The translations under genes and the position numbers were made by a program. DNA of 55,021 nucleotides from Gemmatimonadota bacterium (lineage in GTDB: Bacteria; Gemmatimonadota; Gemmatimonadetes; Longimicrobiales; Gaopeijiaceae), in NCBI GenBank assembly GCA_007124095.1, contig SLFU01000061.1, positions 1-55,021 of the forward strand, written 5' to 3'. Below the pieces are notes generated by a model, which worked only from the letters and a program-made list of their open reading frames with translations, had not been told where the DNA came from and ran no database searches. Shown piece after piece: positions 1-10,825 of this stretch (position 1 is its first letter; each line of letters opens with the position of its first letter).

Positions 1-466
1 AGACCTCGGAGAGGATCACGGAAAACTGGACGACCGCCGTGGGAGGATATCCAAGGGTTCTGGAGAGGATCGTCCCCGCCCGCTTCTGCACTCGCTCCAC
101 CACCTCGTGCACATCGTGGTTCCGGGAGATCGAGGTCACCTCCAGAAGGACGTCCGAGGTTCGCCCGGTCCGTTCGGGCAGCTCCACACCGCCTTGGAAC
201 ACCTCCCGTGCGGCTGCCGTGAAGCCCATCCGAGCGAGATAACCCGGGACCTCCCCCGAATCAGGCAGCTGGAGCGAGGGTCGCGTCCCCGTTCGGTCTT
301 CTACGACCCGTCCGACTCCGAGCAGCCCGACCATCCCCACCGGATCTACCCACCGCAGCCGCCTGGCATCCAGGAGCACCTTCTCATCGTCCAGCTCGAC
401 GAGCCCGCTCAGGAGCTGATCCAGCGTCCGGTAGTCGAGAGACGAGGGCACAGGCACCACCCTCAC
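1..466 (-). CDS. STAS-like / anti-sigma-type ATP-binding regulatory protein, partial (runs off left edge)
   Basis: Reverse-strand reading from GTG at 466 is open to the window edge: VRVVPVPSSLDYRTLDQLLSGLVELDDEKVLLDARRLRWVDPVGMVGLLGVGRVVEDRTG...AVVQFSVILSEV. STAS-like N-terminus, then what looks like the start of a HATPase domain. GTGA overlap with the preceding gene. Confidence 0.55.
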   Translation of the reverse strand, partial: MRVVPVPSSLDYRTLDQLLSGLVELDDEKVLLDARRLRWVDPVGMVGLLGVGRVVEDRTGTRPSLQLPDSGEVPGYLARMGFTAAAREVFQGGVELPERTGRTSDVLLEVTSISRNHDVHEVVERVQKRAGTILSRTLGYPPTAVVQFSVILSEV

Positions 467-1476
467 GAGCGCGCCACCCCCGGATCGACCCTGCCCATGA
501 GGTGGAGGCCTAGTCCCCGAGCTCCCAGATGTTGAACATTTCGAGCCGCCATCCGATTGGCCTCACCCATCGCGCCCTCCAACGAGTCTCCCGAAAGCAG
601 CCGGGCGAAGCAGGTTGCACCCCACACGTCCCCACACCCGGTCGGGTCCCCGCTGCGGAGCTCCAGCTCCACCTCCACCCGGCCACTCCGAGCCGCTCCC
701 GGCACCGCCATCCTCCCCCGACCCTCCGGCCACGAAAATGGCTCCGGAGAAAAGGCGGGAGACGCCACGTAAGCTGCCCCGCGGGGACCCATCGTGACAC
801 TGATCAGCTTGAGATCGGCGCCCACGGCTTCGGCCGCCAGCCTCCACGGGTCTCCGTGCGTATGCCCGAGGAGCTCGAACTCGCTCTCGTTCATCTGAAC
901 GACGTCGAAGGAGTGAAGCCATTCCGCCCAGTGAGGGAGGGGCCGGGGAATTCGGTCGCCATGACGTCCGATTCCCAGGAAGAGGGAGTGGAGATCCGCG
1001 TAAATCGGTCCGTCGAAGGCTGTCTTGATGCGGAGTGCCGTCTCCAGCTCCATCTCGAAGCCCGAGATGAAATTCACGTAGAGCGCATCGCAGCCGTCCA
1101 GGAAAGGCTCCAGCGCGGACCAACTCCAGGGAGGAACCCCTCCGGTCAACCGCTCGGTCTGGCGAACCTGCCCCTGGTAGCGAAGCTCCACCCGATTGTT
1201 CGGCTCCGGCACCACCCGAATCCCCGGCGCCACCTGGACCCGTTCGAGCTCCCCCAGAAAGGCAAAGGCCTCCTCCGCCAGATCCTCCCCTACCTGGATC
1301 AGCGGACGCACGCGCCACCCCTCGGGAAGGAGGACGTTCAGGGCCTCGAGGGCGTAGCCGATCCCCCCCCACTCCTCCAGCGGCTCGCTCCGGACGTCGC
1401 GGTGATGGATGCTGTCCCAGACCAGAGTGCCAAGGACCCCCAGGGTCCGCGGATCGCCGTCGGGAGCCTCGGTCAT
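463..1476 (-). CDS. PfkB-family carbohydrate/nucleoside kinase
   Basis: 337 aa; C-terminal signature GDPTGCGDVWGATCFARLL typical of PfkB/ribokinase family. Confidence 0.8.
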   Translation of the reverse strand: MTEAPDGDPRTLGVLGTLVWDSIHHRDVRSEPLEEWGGIGYALEALNVLLPEGWRVRPLIQVGEDLAEEAFAFLGELERVQVAPGIRVVPEPNNRVELRYQGQVRQTERLTGGVPPWSWSALEPFLDGCDALYVNFISGFEMELETALRIKTAFDGPIYADLHSLFLGIGRHGDRIPRPLPHWAEWLHSFDVVQMNESEFELLGHTHGDPWRLAAEAVGADLKLISVTMGPRGAAYVASPAFSPEPFSWPEGRGRMAVPGAARSGRVEVELELRSGDPTGCGDVWGATCFARLLSGDSLEGAMGEANRMAARNVQHLGARGLGLHLMGRVDPGVARS

Positions 1477-1488
1477 CGGCGAGTCAGA

Positions 1489-3288
1489 TCAGTCATCGAG
1501 GGATAGCACGGCCAGGAACGCCTCCTGCGGGATGTCGACCGACCCCACCTGCTTCATGCGCTTCTTCCCCTCCCTCTGCTTTTCGAGGAGCTTGCGCTTG
1601 CGGGTGACATCCCCCCCGTAACACTTGTCGGTAACGTTCTTTCGTACCGGCCGAACGTTCTCGCGAGCCACCACGCGATTCCCGATGGCCGCCTGCAGCG
1701 CAACGAGGAACTGCTGGCGGGGGATCAGCTCCTGTAGCCGCTTGACCAGCTCGCGCCCGTAGCTCTCCGCCTTGCCCCGGTGGATGATTACCGAGAAGGC
1801 ATCCACCGAGTCACCGTTCACCAGGATGTCGAGGCGCACGAGCTCGTCGGCGCGATAGTCCAGGAACTCGTAGTCGAAGGCCGCGTACCCACGCGTTCCG
1901 CTCTTCAGCTTATCGTAGAAGTCCAGGACGATCTCGGCCAGGGGAAGCTCGTACTCCAACTCCACCCGCTCCTGGTCGAGATACTGCATCCCCTTGAACA
2001 CCCCTCGCCGCTCGTGGGCGAGCTTCTGGACGTTGCCGATGTACTCGGAGGGACAGAGGATGCGCGCCGATACGAAGGGTTCGGCAATGCTTTCGATCGA
2101 TCCCGGGTCCGGCAGATTGGTGGGCGTCTCCACCTGGAGCTCTTCACCGTTGGTGAGTCGGACGTGATACTTCACGTTCGGCACGGTGGTGATGAGGTCC
2201 ACCCCGAATTCACGGCTCAACCGCTCCTGGATGATCTCCATATGGAGCAGCCCCAGAAAGCCGCACCGGAACCCGAAGCCGAGCGCCGCCGAGGTCTCGG
2301 GCTCGAAGCGAAGCGCCGCATCGTTCAGCTTCAGGCGGCCCAACGCGTCCCGGAGCTCCTCGTAGTCCTCGGAGTTCGTGGGATAGAGCCCGGCGAAGAC
2401 CATGGGGCGGGCTTCCTGATATCCCGGAAGGAGCTCGCTCGATCGGTTCTCCGCGTCCAGCACAGTGTCGCCAACCGGAGTATGGGAGACGTCCTTGATC
2501 GCCGCCACGAGATATCCGACCTCCCCCGGGCCGAGCTCGGGCTTCGACACGCGCTTCAGGCGCTGGATCCCCAAGTCGGTGACTTCGTAGACCTCATCGT
2601 GGGACCCGAAGGCGATCGGCATTCCGGGTTTCAGGGTCCCGTCGACCACCCGGACGGATGGAACGGCCCCCAGGTACTGATCGTAGTAGGAGTCGAAGAT
2701 GAGGGCCCGGAGCGGAGCATCGGGATCGCCCTCCGGCGGCGGGACCCGCTCCACCACGGCTTCGAGGATGGGCTCGATTCCGATCCCGTCCTTCGCAGAA
2801 GTCAGGAGAATCGACTCCGGATCGACCCCGAGCAGATCGGCGACTTCCATCCGATGCTTCTCGGGATCGGCCCCGGGCAGGTCGATCTTGTTCAGGACGG
2901 GAATGACCTCGAGGCCCGCGTCGAGGGCGAGGAAGAGATTCGAGAGGGTCTGCGCCTGGACTCCCTGGCTCGCGTCGACAATGAGGAGCGCTCCCTCGCA
3001 CGCGGCGAGGGAACGGGACACTTCATAGGTAAAGTCTACGTGGCCCGGGGTATCGATCAGGTTCAGTACGTACTCCTGGCCGTCCTTGTGCCGGTAAGCC
3101 ATGCGCACGGCGTGGAGCTTGATCGTGATCCCGCGCTCTCGTTCGAGCTCGTTCGAGTCCAGAATCTGCTCCCGCATGCTGCGGGCGTCGATCGTCTCCG
3201 TGACCTCGAGGAGCCGATCGGCCAGAGTGGACTTACCGTGGTCGATGTGCGCCACGATGCAGAAGTTCCGGATGTTCGGAATACGCAC
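1489..3288 (-). CDS. lepA: Elongation factor 4 (LepA); likely GTG start at 3288, the longer ORF to 3453 is probably overextended
   Basis: [59 protein letters not shown]-terminal [25 protein letters not shown]. Confidence 0.97.
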   Translation of the reverse strand: MRIPNIRNFCIVAHIDHGKSTLADRLLEVTETIDARSMREQILDSNELERERGITIKLHAVRMAYRHKDGQEYVLNLIDTPGHVDFTYEVSRSLAACEGALLIVDASQGVQAQTLSNLFLALDAGLEVIPVLNKIDLPGADPEKHRMEVADLLGVDPESILLTSAKDGIGIEPILEAVVERVPPPEGDPDAPLRALIFDSYYDQYLGAVPSVRVVDGTLKPGMPIAFGSHDEVYEVTDLGIQRLKRVSKPELGPGEVGYLVAAIKDVSHTPVGDTVLDAENRSSELLPGYQEARPMVFAGLYPTNSEDYEELRDALGRLKLNDAALRFEPETSAALGFGFRCGFLGLLHMEIIQERLSREFGVDLITTVPNVKYHVRLTNGEELQVETPTNLPDPGSIESIAEPFVSARILCPSEYIGNVQKLAHERRGVFKGMQYLDQERVELEYELPLAEIVLDFYDKLKSGTRGYAAFDYEFLDYRADELVRLDILVNGDSVDAFSVIIHRGKAESYGRELVKRLQELIPRQQFLVALQAAIGNRVVARENVRPVRKNVTDKCYGGDVTRKRKLLEKQREGKKRMKQVGSVDIPQEAFLAVLSLDD

Positions 3289-3489
3289 GGGGTCATCCCA
3301 GATTGAGCGTCGAAGGAGTGAAAAGCTAATCGGGGTAAGAAGGGGGATCAATCTGCGGGGGGCACGACGACCCTGGCGCGCCCGCACCTCCGAATATACC
3401 CATTCCCTGTCCCATCTCCGTCTCGGGGCCGAGTCGGCGGGCAAGCGCCGCAACTCCTACCGATTTCTTTCCACCGTCAGGATCTCGAC

Positions 3490-4521
3490 ATGAGCCAGCC
3501 GGCCCCGCGAACCTCCTTGGTCCACCTGGTCGTCCTCGTGGCACTAATTGTCGGACCGGGGGCCGTTCCACCCGCACTCCACGCACAGGGGGTCGAAGAG
3601 TCTCTTCTGCAGCTTGCCGAAGATAACGCGAGCCTCTACCTGGAGCCTCTCACCCGTGGGCTCGGGTTCACCATGTCCGGCGGGCTCCTCGACGGCGCAC
3701 GTCCCCTCGGTAGGCTCGGGTTCGACTTCGGCGTCGGCATCACGGGAGCCCTCCCACCCACCTCGGCGAAGAGCTACGAGCCCATCCTCCCGGGGGAGGT
3801 GAGGCTGCACCATCCGACCTTCGGGGACACGGTCTTTTATGACCCCTACCGAATCCAGGGAGGATCGGCCCGCACTCCCACGGTGGCCGGGGATGGTCCC
3901 GGAGCCGTGCTCGAACCGAACGAGGAGTTGCGGGCCGCGCTGGTGGAAGCGGGAATGGATCCGTCCGAGCTGGAGGTCGTCCTGCCGGAGGGGTTCGGCA
4001 TCCCCGTCGTCCCCTTCCCCATTCTGCATGCCTCCCTGGGCCTCGGTCTCGGAACTGAGGCCAGCGTCCGCTTTCTCCCCACCCTCCGCATCGACGACGA
4101 GATCGGTGAGCTCAGGTCGACCGGCTTCGCGGTGCGGCACGCGCTGACGACCTGGTTCACGGCCCCCGTGGACCTGTCACTCGCCATGGGGTTCCAGCGA
4201 CTCGAGGTGGGAGAGTACCTGGAGGTCTCCTCCCGCCAATACGGCCTTCTGGTAGGCCGGGGAATCGGGCCCTTGACCGTTTTCGGGAGCGGGATGCTCC
4301 GGAGTGCTTCGGTGGAGATCGCCTACACGGCGGAGAACCCGGAAAACCACCCAGGTCTGCCGAGTGACGGAGTCCGATTCCGCGTCTCCGAACGGATCCC
4401 ATCCGACACCGCCCTCGGGCTCGGTGCCCGGATCCAGTTCCTCCTCATGAGCCTCTCCGCGCACTACACCGTGGACGACTACCCCCTGTTCTCCCTGAAA
4501 GCCGCATTCGGGATCCCGTGA
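3490..4521 (+). CDS. Secreted/outer-membrane protein of unknown function (DUF6588-like)
   Basis: 343 aa with N-terminal signal peptide and repeated beta-type strands; ATG immediately after the lepA divergent intergenic region. Confidence 0.55.
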   Translation: MSQPAPRTSLVHLVVLVALIVGPGAVPPALHAQGVEESLLQLAEDNASLYLEPLTRGLGFTMSGGLLDGARPLGRLGFDFGVGITGALPPTSAKSYEPILPGEVRLHHPTFGDTVFYDPYRIQGGSARTPTVAGDGPGAVLEPNEELRAALVEAGMDPSELEVVLPEGFGIPVVPFPILHASLGLGLGTEASVRFLPTLRIDDEIGELRSTGFAVRHALTTWFTAPVDLSLAMGFQRLEVGEYLEVSSRQYGLLVGRGIGPLTVFGSGMLRSASVEIAYTAENPENHPGLPSDGVRFRVSERIPSDTALGLGARIQFLLMSLSAHYTVDDYPLFSLKAAFGIP

Positions 4522-4537
4522 CCCGAGCCATGAAACG

Positions 4538-5485
4538 ATGACATCCGCCTCTACCGCCCGAACCTCGGATCGACGAAAGGACCTCCTCGCGCCCGGGGAG
4601 CTTGCAGCTCTGGGCGGCCTCGAGCTCCTCGTTCATGCTGTGGTGGAAGGATTTCTCACCGGACTTCATCGCTCGCCCCACCGCGGCTTTTCTGCGGAGT
4701 TCGCGGAGCTGAGGGGCTACCGCCCCGGTGACGACCTCCGCCACATCGACTGGCGAATGTATGCTCGCTCCGACCGCTTCTACGTCAAGCAGTTCGAGGA
4801 GGAAACCAACCTCCGGGCACAGATCCTTCTCGATACGAGCGGGTCGATGGGTTGGAGCTCGAAGCCGTCGCTCCTCCCCACGAAGCTCTGGTACGGCCGC
4901 GTTCTGACGGGGGCCATCGCGCTCCTCCTCCTCCGGCAGGGAGACAGAGCTGGGCTGACCCTATTCGACCACGAGATCCGGGACTGGGTGCCCTCGCGAG
5001 GGGGACGCCGTCAATGGAGGGAGATCGTCCGAGCCCTCCACGACCTCGAGGCTTCCGGGTCGACCGACGCCTCCGGGTCTCTCAGAGAAGTGGCGCTCCG
5101 CCTTCACCGCCGCGGCCTCGTCATCTTGATCTCCGACCTCCTCCTCGATCCTGAGGAGACGCTCAGGGCGCTGCGGTACCTGCGTCACCGACAACACCAG
5201 GTCATCGTCTTCCATCTCATGGACCCCGGCGAGCGCGATCTCTCCGGGGCCGGCGACGTGCGATTCCGGGATCCGGAGACCGGCGAAGACGTACAGGTCG
5301 ATGTGGCGGAGGTGCGAGGGAAATACCGAGAGGCGGTGGAGCGAGCGATCGAGGAGTGGCGACGCGCCCTCCGCCCCGGAGGAATCCGATATCACGTCGT
5401 CGATACCTCTCGACCCCTTGGCTCGGTCCTCCGCACCCTCCTGGGAAGGCAGCCGGGTTCGGGCGACAGGTCCAGGACCAGCTGA
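4538..5485 (+). CDS. DUF58 domain-containing protein
   Basis: GYRPGDDLRHIDWRMYARSDRFYVKQFEEETNLRAQILLDTSGSMG is the DUF58 signature. Confidence 0.9.
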   Translation: MTSASTARTSDRRKDLLAPGELAALGGLELLVHAVVEGFLTGLHRSPHRGFSAEFAELRGYRPGDDLRHIDWRMYARSDRFYVKQFEEETNLRAQILLDTSGSMGWSSKPSLLPTKLWYGRVLTGAIALLLLRQGDRAGLTLFDHEIRDWVPSRGGRRQWREIVRALHDLEASGSTDASGSLREVALRLHRRGLVILISDLLLDPEETLRALRYLRHRQHQVIVFHLMDPGERDLSGAGDVRFRDPETGEDVQVDVAEVRGKYREAVERAIEEWRRALRPGGIRYHVVDTSRPLGSVLRTLLGRQPGSGDRSRTS

Positions 5486-5489
5486 GCCC

Positions 5490-7457
5490 GTGGGCTTCCT
5501 CTCCCCTCTCCTCCTCCTCGGGCTCGCGGCCCTTGCGATCCCGGTCGTCCTGCACCTGATGAAGAGACGGGAAGGTCGGACCGTCGTCTTTCCCGCGCTC
5601 CGCTACCTCACCCGCACGACCCGCGAGCACGCCCGGATCATCCGCCTTCGGCAGATCCTTCTCCTGGCCCTCCGGATGGCGGCCATCCTCCTCCTCGTGC
5701 TCGCCGGGGCCCGTCTGGTGCTTCCACTCGGGGGAGCCGACGCTCCGCCGGCCGGACTCGCGCTGGTCGTGGACAATGGGCTCTCCTCCGGAGCGGTGAT
5801 CGGGGAAGGGCGCGTCCTGGACTCCCTCGTGGCTCGGGGAGAAGCGGCACTCGAGCGAGCGGGCCCCCGGGACCGGATCTGGGTCATCCCCGCCGGGGAA
5901 CCCTGGAGGGCCGTCGTCCCACTTTCTCCGGAGGAAGCGGGGCGAGCACTGGCGGAGCTGGCCCCGACCCACGTCACCCCGGACCTTTCCGCGGCGCTGG
6001 GGCGCGCTCGCTCCCTCCTCGAAGCCGGCGGACCGGAGCCCCGAGAGATCCTTCTCCTCTCGGACCTTCGACCCGAGTCCTTCCCCGCTCCGCCCCCCGA
6101 AGCCGTGGCCTTCGAGACACCGGTTCGGGTGGCCCCTCCCCCTCCGATTCCGGCCCCGAACCGCGGTGTGGGTGAGATCCAGGTCTCCGGAGGTCTCGCG
6201 CCCCGGGTAGGGGATCCCAGCGAGCTGCAAGTCCAACTGGAAGGAGAGGGGGTAGCAGGCGTCACCGTCCGGGTCTATCTCGACGACGAGTTCAGGGGGG
6301 CGGCCCGCACGGGTCCGGACGGGAGCGCGATCTTTCCCCTTCCCCCCTTCCCCGAGGGTTGGGTCCATGGAAGGGTGGAGGCTCCCCCGGACGACCTCCG
6401 CGGCGACGATGTCGGCTACTTCGCGTTTCCCGTCCTCCCCCCCCCGTCGGTCCGGATCGGAGCCTCGAGCTCCCCCTTTCTGATCGACGCCCTCGAAGTG
6501 CTGGCGGATGCGGGTCGAATCCGGCTCATGGAAGGAGACGGAGCGCAGGTTCAGTTCGCCGGCGATGCCTCTCCGGGGGAACTCGGTGCGGCGACCACGG
6601 TCGTGCTGATTCCCCCGGACGAGCCCGCCCTCCTCCCCTCGGCCAATCGGGTTCTGAATGAGCTGCTCCCGGGCTGGCGCCTCGAGGCCGAGCCGGAAGA
6701 GACAGAGGGGCTTCGGTATGTGGAAGGGGGAGCGCTGGGGAGCGTCGCTCAGGCCCGGATCGAGGTCCGGAGAGCCTACCGGATCGTGCCGAGCGACGCC
6801 GGCTCCGAACCGGTCGCGCTCCTCAACCTGTCCGACGGGTCCACCTGGCTGGCCGAGGCCCGGAACGACGGCCGAAGGGTCCTCATCCTGGGCTCCCCCC
6901 TCGCCCCCGAAGCCTCCGACCTTCCGACCTCGGCTGCGATGCTCCCCCTGATCGATCGATTGACCACCCCCGCCGGAGCGAGCTTATTCGAGGGAGAGCT
7001 CCCGGCCGGAACCCCGCTCACTCCGCCCGAGGAAGCCGCGGCGATCCGCCTTCCGGACGGAACCCGGAGGACGCCCGAAGGTATGTCGGCCTTCGTCGAG
7101 ACCGGGAGGGCAGGCATCGTTCAAGTGCTCGGACCCGACGACCAGATCCTTCGCCTCTATGCGATCAACTCTCGGACCCCGAGCTCCACCGGGTCCCTCA
7201 CGCCCGAAGGCCTGGTGGCGCGGCTGGGACCGGCGTGGGCCCGCGTGAGCGTGGAGGATCCCTGGCCAGGGGCGCTCCTGGCGGACCGTCGGGGGCGGGA
7301 GGTGTGGCGTCCCCTCCTCGTGGCGCTCCTCCTGGTCCTTCTCGCGGAGGGTTGGCTCGCGAGCTCGGGGGCGGCGCGGAGCCGGCCGTCCAGGATCCGC
7401 GGGGAACCGCGCCAGGAACCGAAGCATACGATGGCATCGCGAACGAGGGCTCCTTGA
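5490..7457 (+). CDS. BatA/aerotolerance-regulator N-terminal domain membrane protein; GTG start at 5490
   Basis: VGFLSPLLLLGLAALAIPVVLHLMKRREGRTVVFPALRYLTRTTREHARIIRLRQILLLALRMAAILLLVLAGARLVL. Confidence 0.8.
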   Translation: MGFLSPLLLLGLAALAIPVVLHLMKRREGRTVVFPALRYLTRTTREHARIIRLRQILLLALRMAAILLLVLAGARLVLPLGGADAPPAGLALVVDNGLSSGAVIGEGRVLDSLVARGEAALERAGPRDRIWVIPAGEPWRAVVPLSPEEAGRALAELAPTHVTPDLSAALGRARSLLEAGGPEPREILLLSDLRPESFPAPPPEAVAFETPVRVAPPPPIPAPNRGVGEIQVSGGLAPRVGDPSELQVQLEGEGVAGVTVRVYLDDEFRGAARTGPDGSAIFPLPPFPEGWVHGRVEAPPDDLRGDDVGYFAFPVLPPPSVRIGASSSPFLIDALEVLADAGRIRLMEGDGAQVQFAGDASPGELGAATTVVLIPPDEPALLPSANRVLNELLPGWRLEAEPEETEGLRYVEGGALGSVAQARIEVRRAYRIVPSDAGSEPVALLNLSDGSTWLAEARNDGRRVLILGSPLAPEASDLPTSAAMLPLIDRLTTPAGASLFEGELPAGTPLTPPEEAAAIRLPDGTRRTPEGMSAFVETGRAGIVQVLGPDDQILRLYAINSRTPSSTGSLTPEGLVARLGPAWARVSVEDPWPGALLADRRGREVWRPLLVALLLVLLAEGWLASSGAARSRPSRIRGEPRQEPKHTMASRTRAP

Positions 7458-7507
7458 AATCGGGAGCCTCTCCGGACCCTCCACACCCCTCGGACCAGAT
7501 CGTACCC

Positions 7508-10500
7508 GTGCCCACCCGACACCATCCCGTCCTCGAGTCCCTCCTCTCCACTCCACTCCTGGAGGAGCTGCAGGCGCGGCTCCCCGAGCGGGGACAAGGC
7601 CTGACCGTGGGTGGCAACGTCGGGTCAGCCGGCTCGGCGTTGGCGGCCGCATTGCACCAGGTGCATCCGAAGCGGATCTTCGTGGCCGTCGCCCGGGACC
7701 CGGATCAGGCCGCCCGGATCGAGGCTGACCTCGAGTCACTCCTTGGAGGAGGCGTTCCGCACCTCTTTCCCCAGGACGAGACCCGGTTCTATTCCGACGA
7801 GGAGCCCGACCCCCGCATCGCTGGCCTCAGGGTGGAGGCGGTCGAGGCCCTCCTCGGCGGCCGGAGTCGGATCTTCGTGACGACGACCAGGGCGCTGCAG
7901 GAGCGGATGGGGATGCCCGACCGGCTCGCCCAGTTGAGACTCGAGCTGGAGGTGGGCGACGAGATCGGCTTCTCCCTTCTCGTCGAGGAGCTCGAGGCCC
8001 TGGGATATCGCAGGGCTCCCCTGGTCCAGGAGGCCGGGGAGTTCGCGGTCCGGGGGGGGCTGGTGGACGTGTTTTCCCTCGGGATCCCCGATCCGGTCCG
8101 GATGGAGTTCTGGGGTGACGAGATCTCGTCGATTCGACCCTTCGAGGTGAGTGACCAGCGCTCCACCGGGGAGATCGAAGCCGTCCACATCCTTCCCGCG
8201 GCCTTCCGGAAGACCAGCGACTCCGGCCGGACGGTGAGTCGCAGCTTTCTCGAGGTCCTCCCGCTCGACACCGTCGTGCTGGGTTTCGGGGGAGCTCACT
8301 GGGAGCACGCGTTCCAGCGGAACTGGTCTCGAGCGTGGACCCTGCGGGCCGAGCGGGCAGAGGAGCAGGCGGACCTTCCACCGCCCGAGGAGATCCTCCT
8401 CCCAGCGGACGAGGCGCTCGAGGGAATGAGGGGCCGACCACTCCTCCGGATCCTGGAGGATCCGGACCAGGAGTGGTCCCTCGGCGTCACCACCCCACCG
8501 CCCTTCGAGCGCAACATGGCCCGCCTCTCCGCGTTCCTGCGGGAGGAGGCAGCGCGCGGCGCCCGCACCCTGGTCCTGTGCGACAACGAAGGCCAGGTCG
8601 AGCGACTCGAGGAGCTCCTGTCCGATTCCTTCGGTGGCCGGCCCCCTCCCGGGGTGCAGGTGGGAGTCGGCAGCGTCGAAGCCGGATTCCGGATCGCCTC
8701 CGATCCCCCTCTGAACGTCCTGACGGACCATGAGATCTTCCAGAGGAGCCGCCGGATCCGGTCGGGCAGACGGTTCCAGGGAGCCATGGCCCTCGAGAGC
8801 GTGGCGCAGCTCTCTCCGGGAGACTACGTGGTTCATATGGACCATGGAATCGGGCGCTTCCACGGGCTGGAGAGGATCGAAGTGGGCGGTGAGGACCTCG
8901 AGGTGCTGGCCATCGAGTACACGGACCAGGAGATCCTGAGGGTCCCCGTCTACCGTCTGGACCTCGTCGAGCGCTGGGTCGGCCCGAGCGACGACGCGGA
9001 GCCGCCCTCGGTCCATCGCATCGGAGGGAAACGCTGGAAGACCCTCAAGCGGAAGACCGAGGAAGCGGTCGAACGAATGACCCAGGAGCTGCTCGAGCTC
9101 TACGCCGAGCGGGAGCTGGCCGAGGGCTTTTCCTTCTCCCCGGACTCGAAGTGGCAGAAGGAGATGGAGGCGGCCTTTCTCTACGAGGACACGCCGGACC
9201 AGCGGAGGGCGACCGAAGAGGTCAAGAAAGACATGGAATCCCCCCGTCCCATGGATCGGCTCGTTTGCGGCGACGTCGGATTCGGGAAGACCGAGGTGGC
9301 GATCCGAGCCGCATTCAAGGCGATCCAGGATGGGAAACAGGTAGCCGTTCTCGCTCCCACTACGATCCTCGTGGAGCAGCACGGTCGAACCTTCGGCGAA
9401 CGGTTGGCCGATTTTCCGGTCCGGATCGAGGCGCTTTCACGCTTCAGGACGGCCCGGGAGCAGGAAGAGATCCGCCTCGCTCTGGAACGCGGGGAGGTGG
9501 ATCTGGTCATCGGCACTCACCGACTCCTTTCGGAGGACATCCGGTTCCGGGAGCTCGGTCTCCTGATCGTCGATGAGGAACAACGGTTTGGTGTGCGGCA
9601 CAAAGAGCGCCTGAAGCAGCTGAGGGCTTCGGTGGATGTCCTCACCCTGACCGCCACTCCGATCCCCCGCACCCTTCAGCTCTCCCTCGCGGGGGTCCGG
9701 AATCTCTCCCTGATCCGCACTCCCCCTCGGGACCGGCTGGCGGTGATCACTCAGTCCATACCATGGAGCGAAGGGCTTCTCTCGGAAGTCATCGGACGCG
9801 AATTGGATCGAGGGGGTCAGGTGTTCTTTCTCCACAATCGGGTCGATACGATCCACAATGTCGCGGCCCGCGTAGAGAGGATGGCTCCCGAGGCGCGTGT
9901 CGGGGTGGCCCACGGCCAGATGCAGGCCAGACCGCTGGACGAGGTGATGCATGCCTTCATCCACGGAGAGCTGGATGTGCTGGTGTGCTCGTCGATCATC
10001 GAGAATGGGCTGGACGTACCAAACGCGAACACCCTGATCGTGGACCAGGCGGATCGGTTCGGCCTCGCGCAGCTCTATCAAATCCGTGGAAGGGTGGGGA
10101 GGTCCGACCGCCGCGCATACTGCTATCTCGTCGTGCCTGATCGAATGACTCCGGACGCACGCCAGCGAATTCAGGTCCTGGAGCGCTATACCGATCTCGG
10201 GAGCGGATACGAAGTCGCTCTGAGGGACCTGGAGATCCGGGGCGCCGGGCACCTGCTCGGATCGGATCAGTCCGGGTTCGCCCAGGCCGTGGGAATGGAC
10301 ACCTACCTTCGCTTACTCGAGAGCGCGGTACGGCGACTCCGCCGAGGGCCGGGCGTGAGCGAAGCCTTCCCCGAGCCCGAGGTGGTCCTTCCCGGATCCG
10401 CCTACATCCCCGATAATTATGTGTCCGACTCGGGTCAGAAGCTGCACCTCTACCGTCGCCTCTCCAAGCTGGAGGACCGGGGGGAGGTCGAACGCCTTCG

Positions 10501-10825
10501 AGAGGAGATGACGGATCGGTACGGCCCGATCCCGGAAGAGGTGGAGCGTCTCGTGGACGCCCACCTCCTTCGCCTTTTGGGAAGGGACCTGGGCATCGAA
10601 CGGGTATTCGTCCGGGGACGGGATGCACGGTTGACCTTCCGGGCAGCGGCGAACCCCAGGATGACCGCGCTCGAGGCGCCCTTCCGGGACCGCCAGATCG
10701 AAGTCACCATCAAGAGGATGGCTCCCCTCGCCCTTGCCCTCAAGCAGGTCGGGACCGAGCCACTCACCCGCACGCTGATCCGGGCCCTCGACCGGCTGGT
10801 TGGGGAGGAGGCCCGAGCCGCATGA
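7508..10825 (+). CDS. mfd: Transcription-repair coupling factor Mfd (start uncertain; GTG 7508 proposed)
   Basis: GDYVVHMDHGIGRFHGLERI (RNAP-interacting domain), DRLVCGDVGFGKTEVAIRAAFKA, TLTATPIPRTLQLSLAGVRNLSLI, TRCF C-terminal domain. Confidence 0.97.
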   Translation: MPTRHHPVLESLLSTPLLEELQARLPERGQGLTVGGNVGSAGSALAAALHQVHPKRIFVAVARDPDQAARIEADLESLLGGGVPHLFPQDETRFYSDEEPDPRIAGLRVEAVEALLGGRSRIFVTTTRALQERMGMPDRLAQLRLELEVGDEIGFSLLVEELEALGYRRAPLVQEAGEFAVRGGLVDVFSLGIPDPVRMEFWGDEISSIRPFEVSDQRSTGEIEAVHILPAAFRKTSDSGRTVSRSFLEVLPLDTVVLGFGGAHWEHAFQRNWSRAWTLRAERAEEQADLPPPEEILLPADEALEGMRGRPLLRILEDPDQEWSLGVTTPPPFERNMARLSAFLREEAARGARTLVLCDNEGQVERLEELLSDSFGGRPPPGVQVGVGSVEAGFRIASDPPLNVLTDHEIFQRSRRIRSGRRFQGAMALESVAQLSPGDYVVHMDHGIGRFHGLERIEVGGEDLEVLAIEYTDQEILRVPVYRLDLVERWVGPSDDAEPPSVHRIGGKRWKTLKRKTEEAVERMTQELLELYAERELAEGFSFSPDSKWQKEMEAAFLYEDTPDQRRATEEVKKDMESPRPMDRLVCGDVGFGKTEVAIRAAFKAIQDGKQVAVLAPTTILVEQHGRTFGERLADFPVRIEALSRFRTAREQEEIRLALERGEVDLVIGTHRLLSEDIRFRELGLLIVDEEQRFGVRHKERLKQLRASVDVLTLTATPIPRTLQLSLAGVRNLSLIRTPPRDRLAVITQSIPWSEGLLSEVIGRELDRGGQVFFLHNRVDTIHNVAARVERMAPEARVGVAHGQMQARPLDEVMHAFIHGELDVLVCSSIIENGLDVPNANTLIVDQADRFGLAQLYQIRGRVGRSDRRAYCYLVVPDRMTPDARQRIQVLERYTDLGSGYEVALRDLEIRGAGHLLGSDQSGFAQAVGMDTYLRLLESAVRRLRRGPGVSEAFPEPEVVLPGSAYIPDNYVSDSGQKLHLYRRLSKLEDRGEVERLREEMTDRYGPIPEEVERLVDAHLLRLLGRDLGIERVFVRGRDARLTFRAAANPRMTALEAPFRDRQIEVTIKRMAPLALALKQVGTEPLTRTLIRALDRLVGEEARAA

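Noticed and set aside
1780-3306. 508-aa plus-strand ORF
   Set aside because: Antisense to lepA; composition of a shadow ORF.
7736-9382. 548-aa minus-strand ORF
   Set aside because: Antisense to mfd; no recognisable domain.
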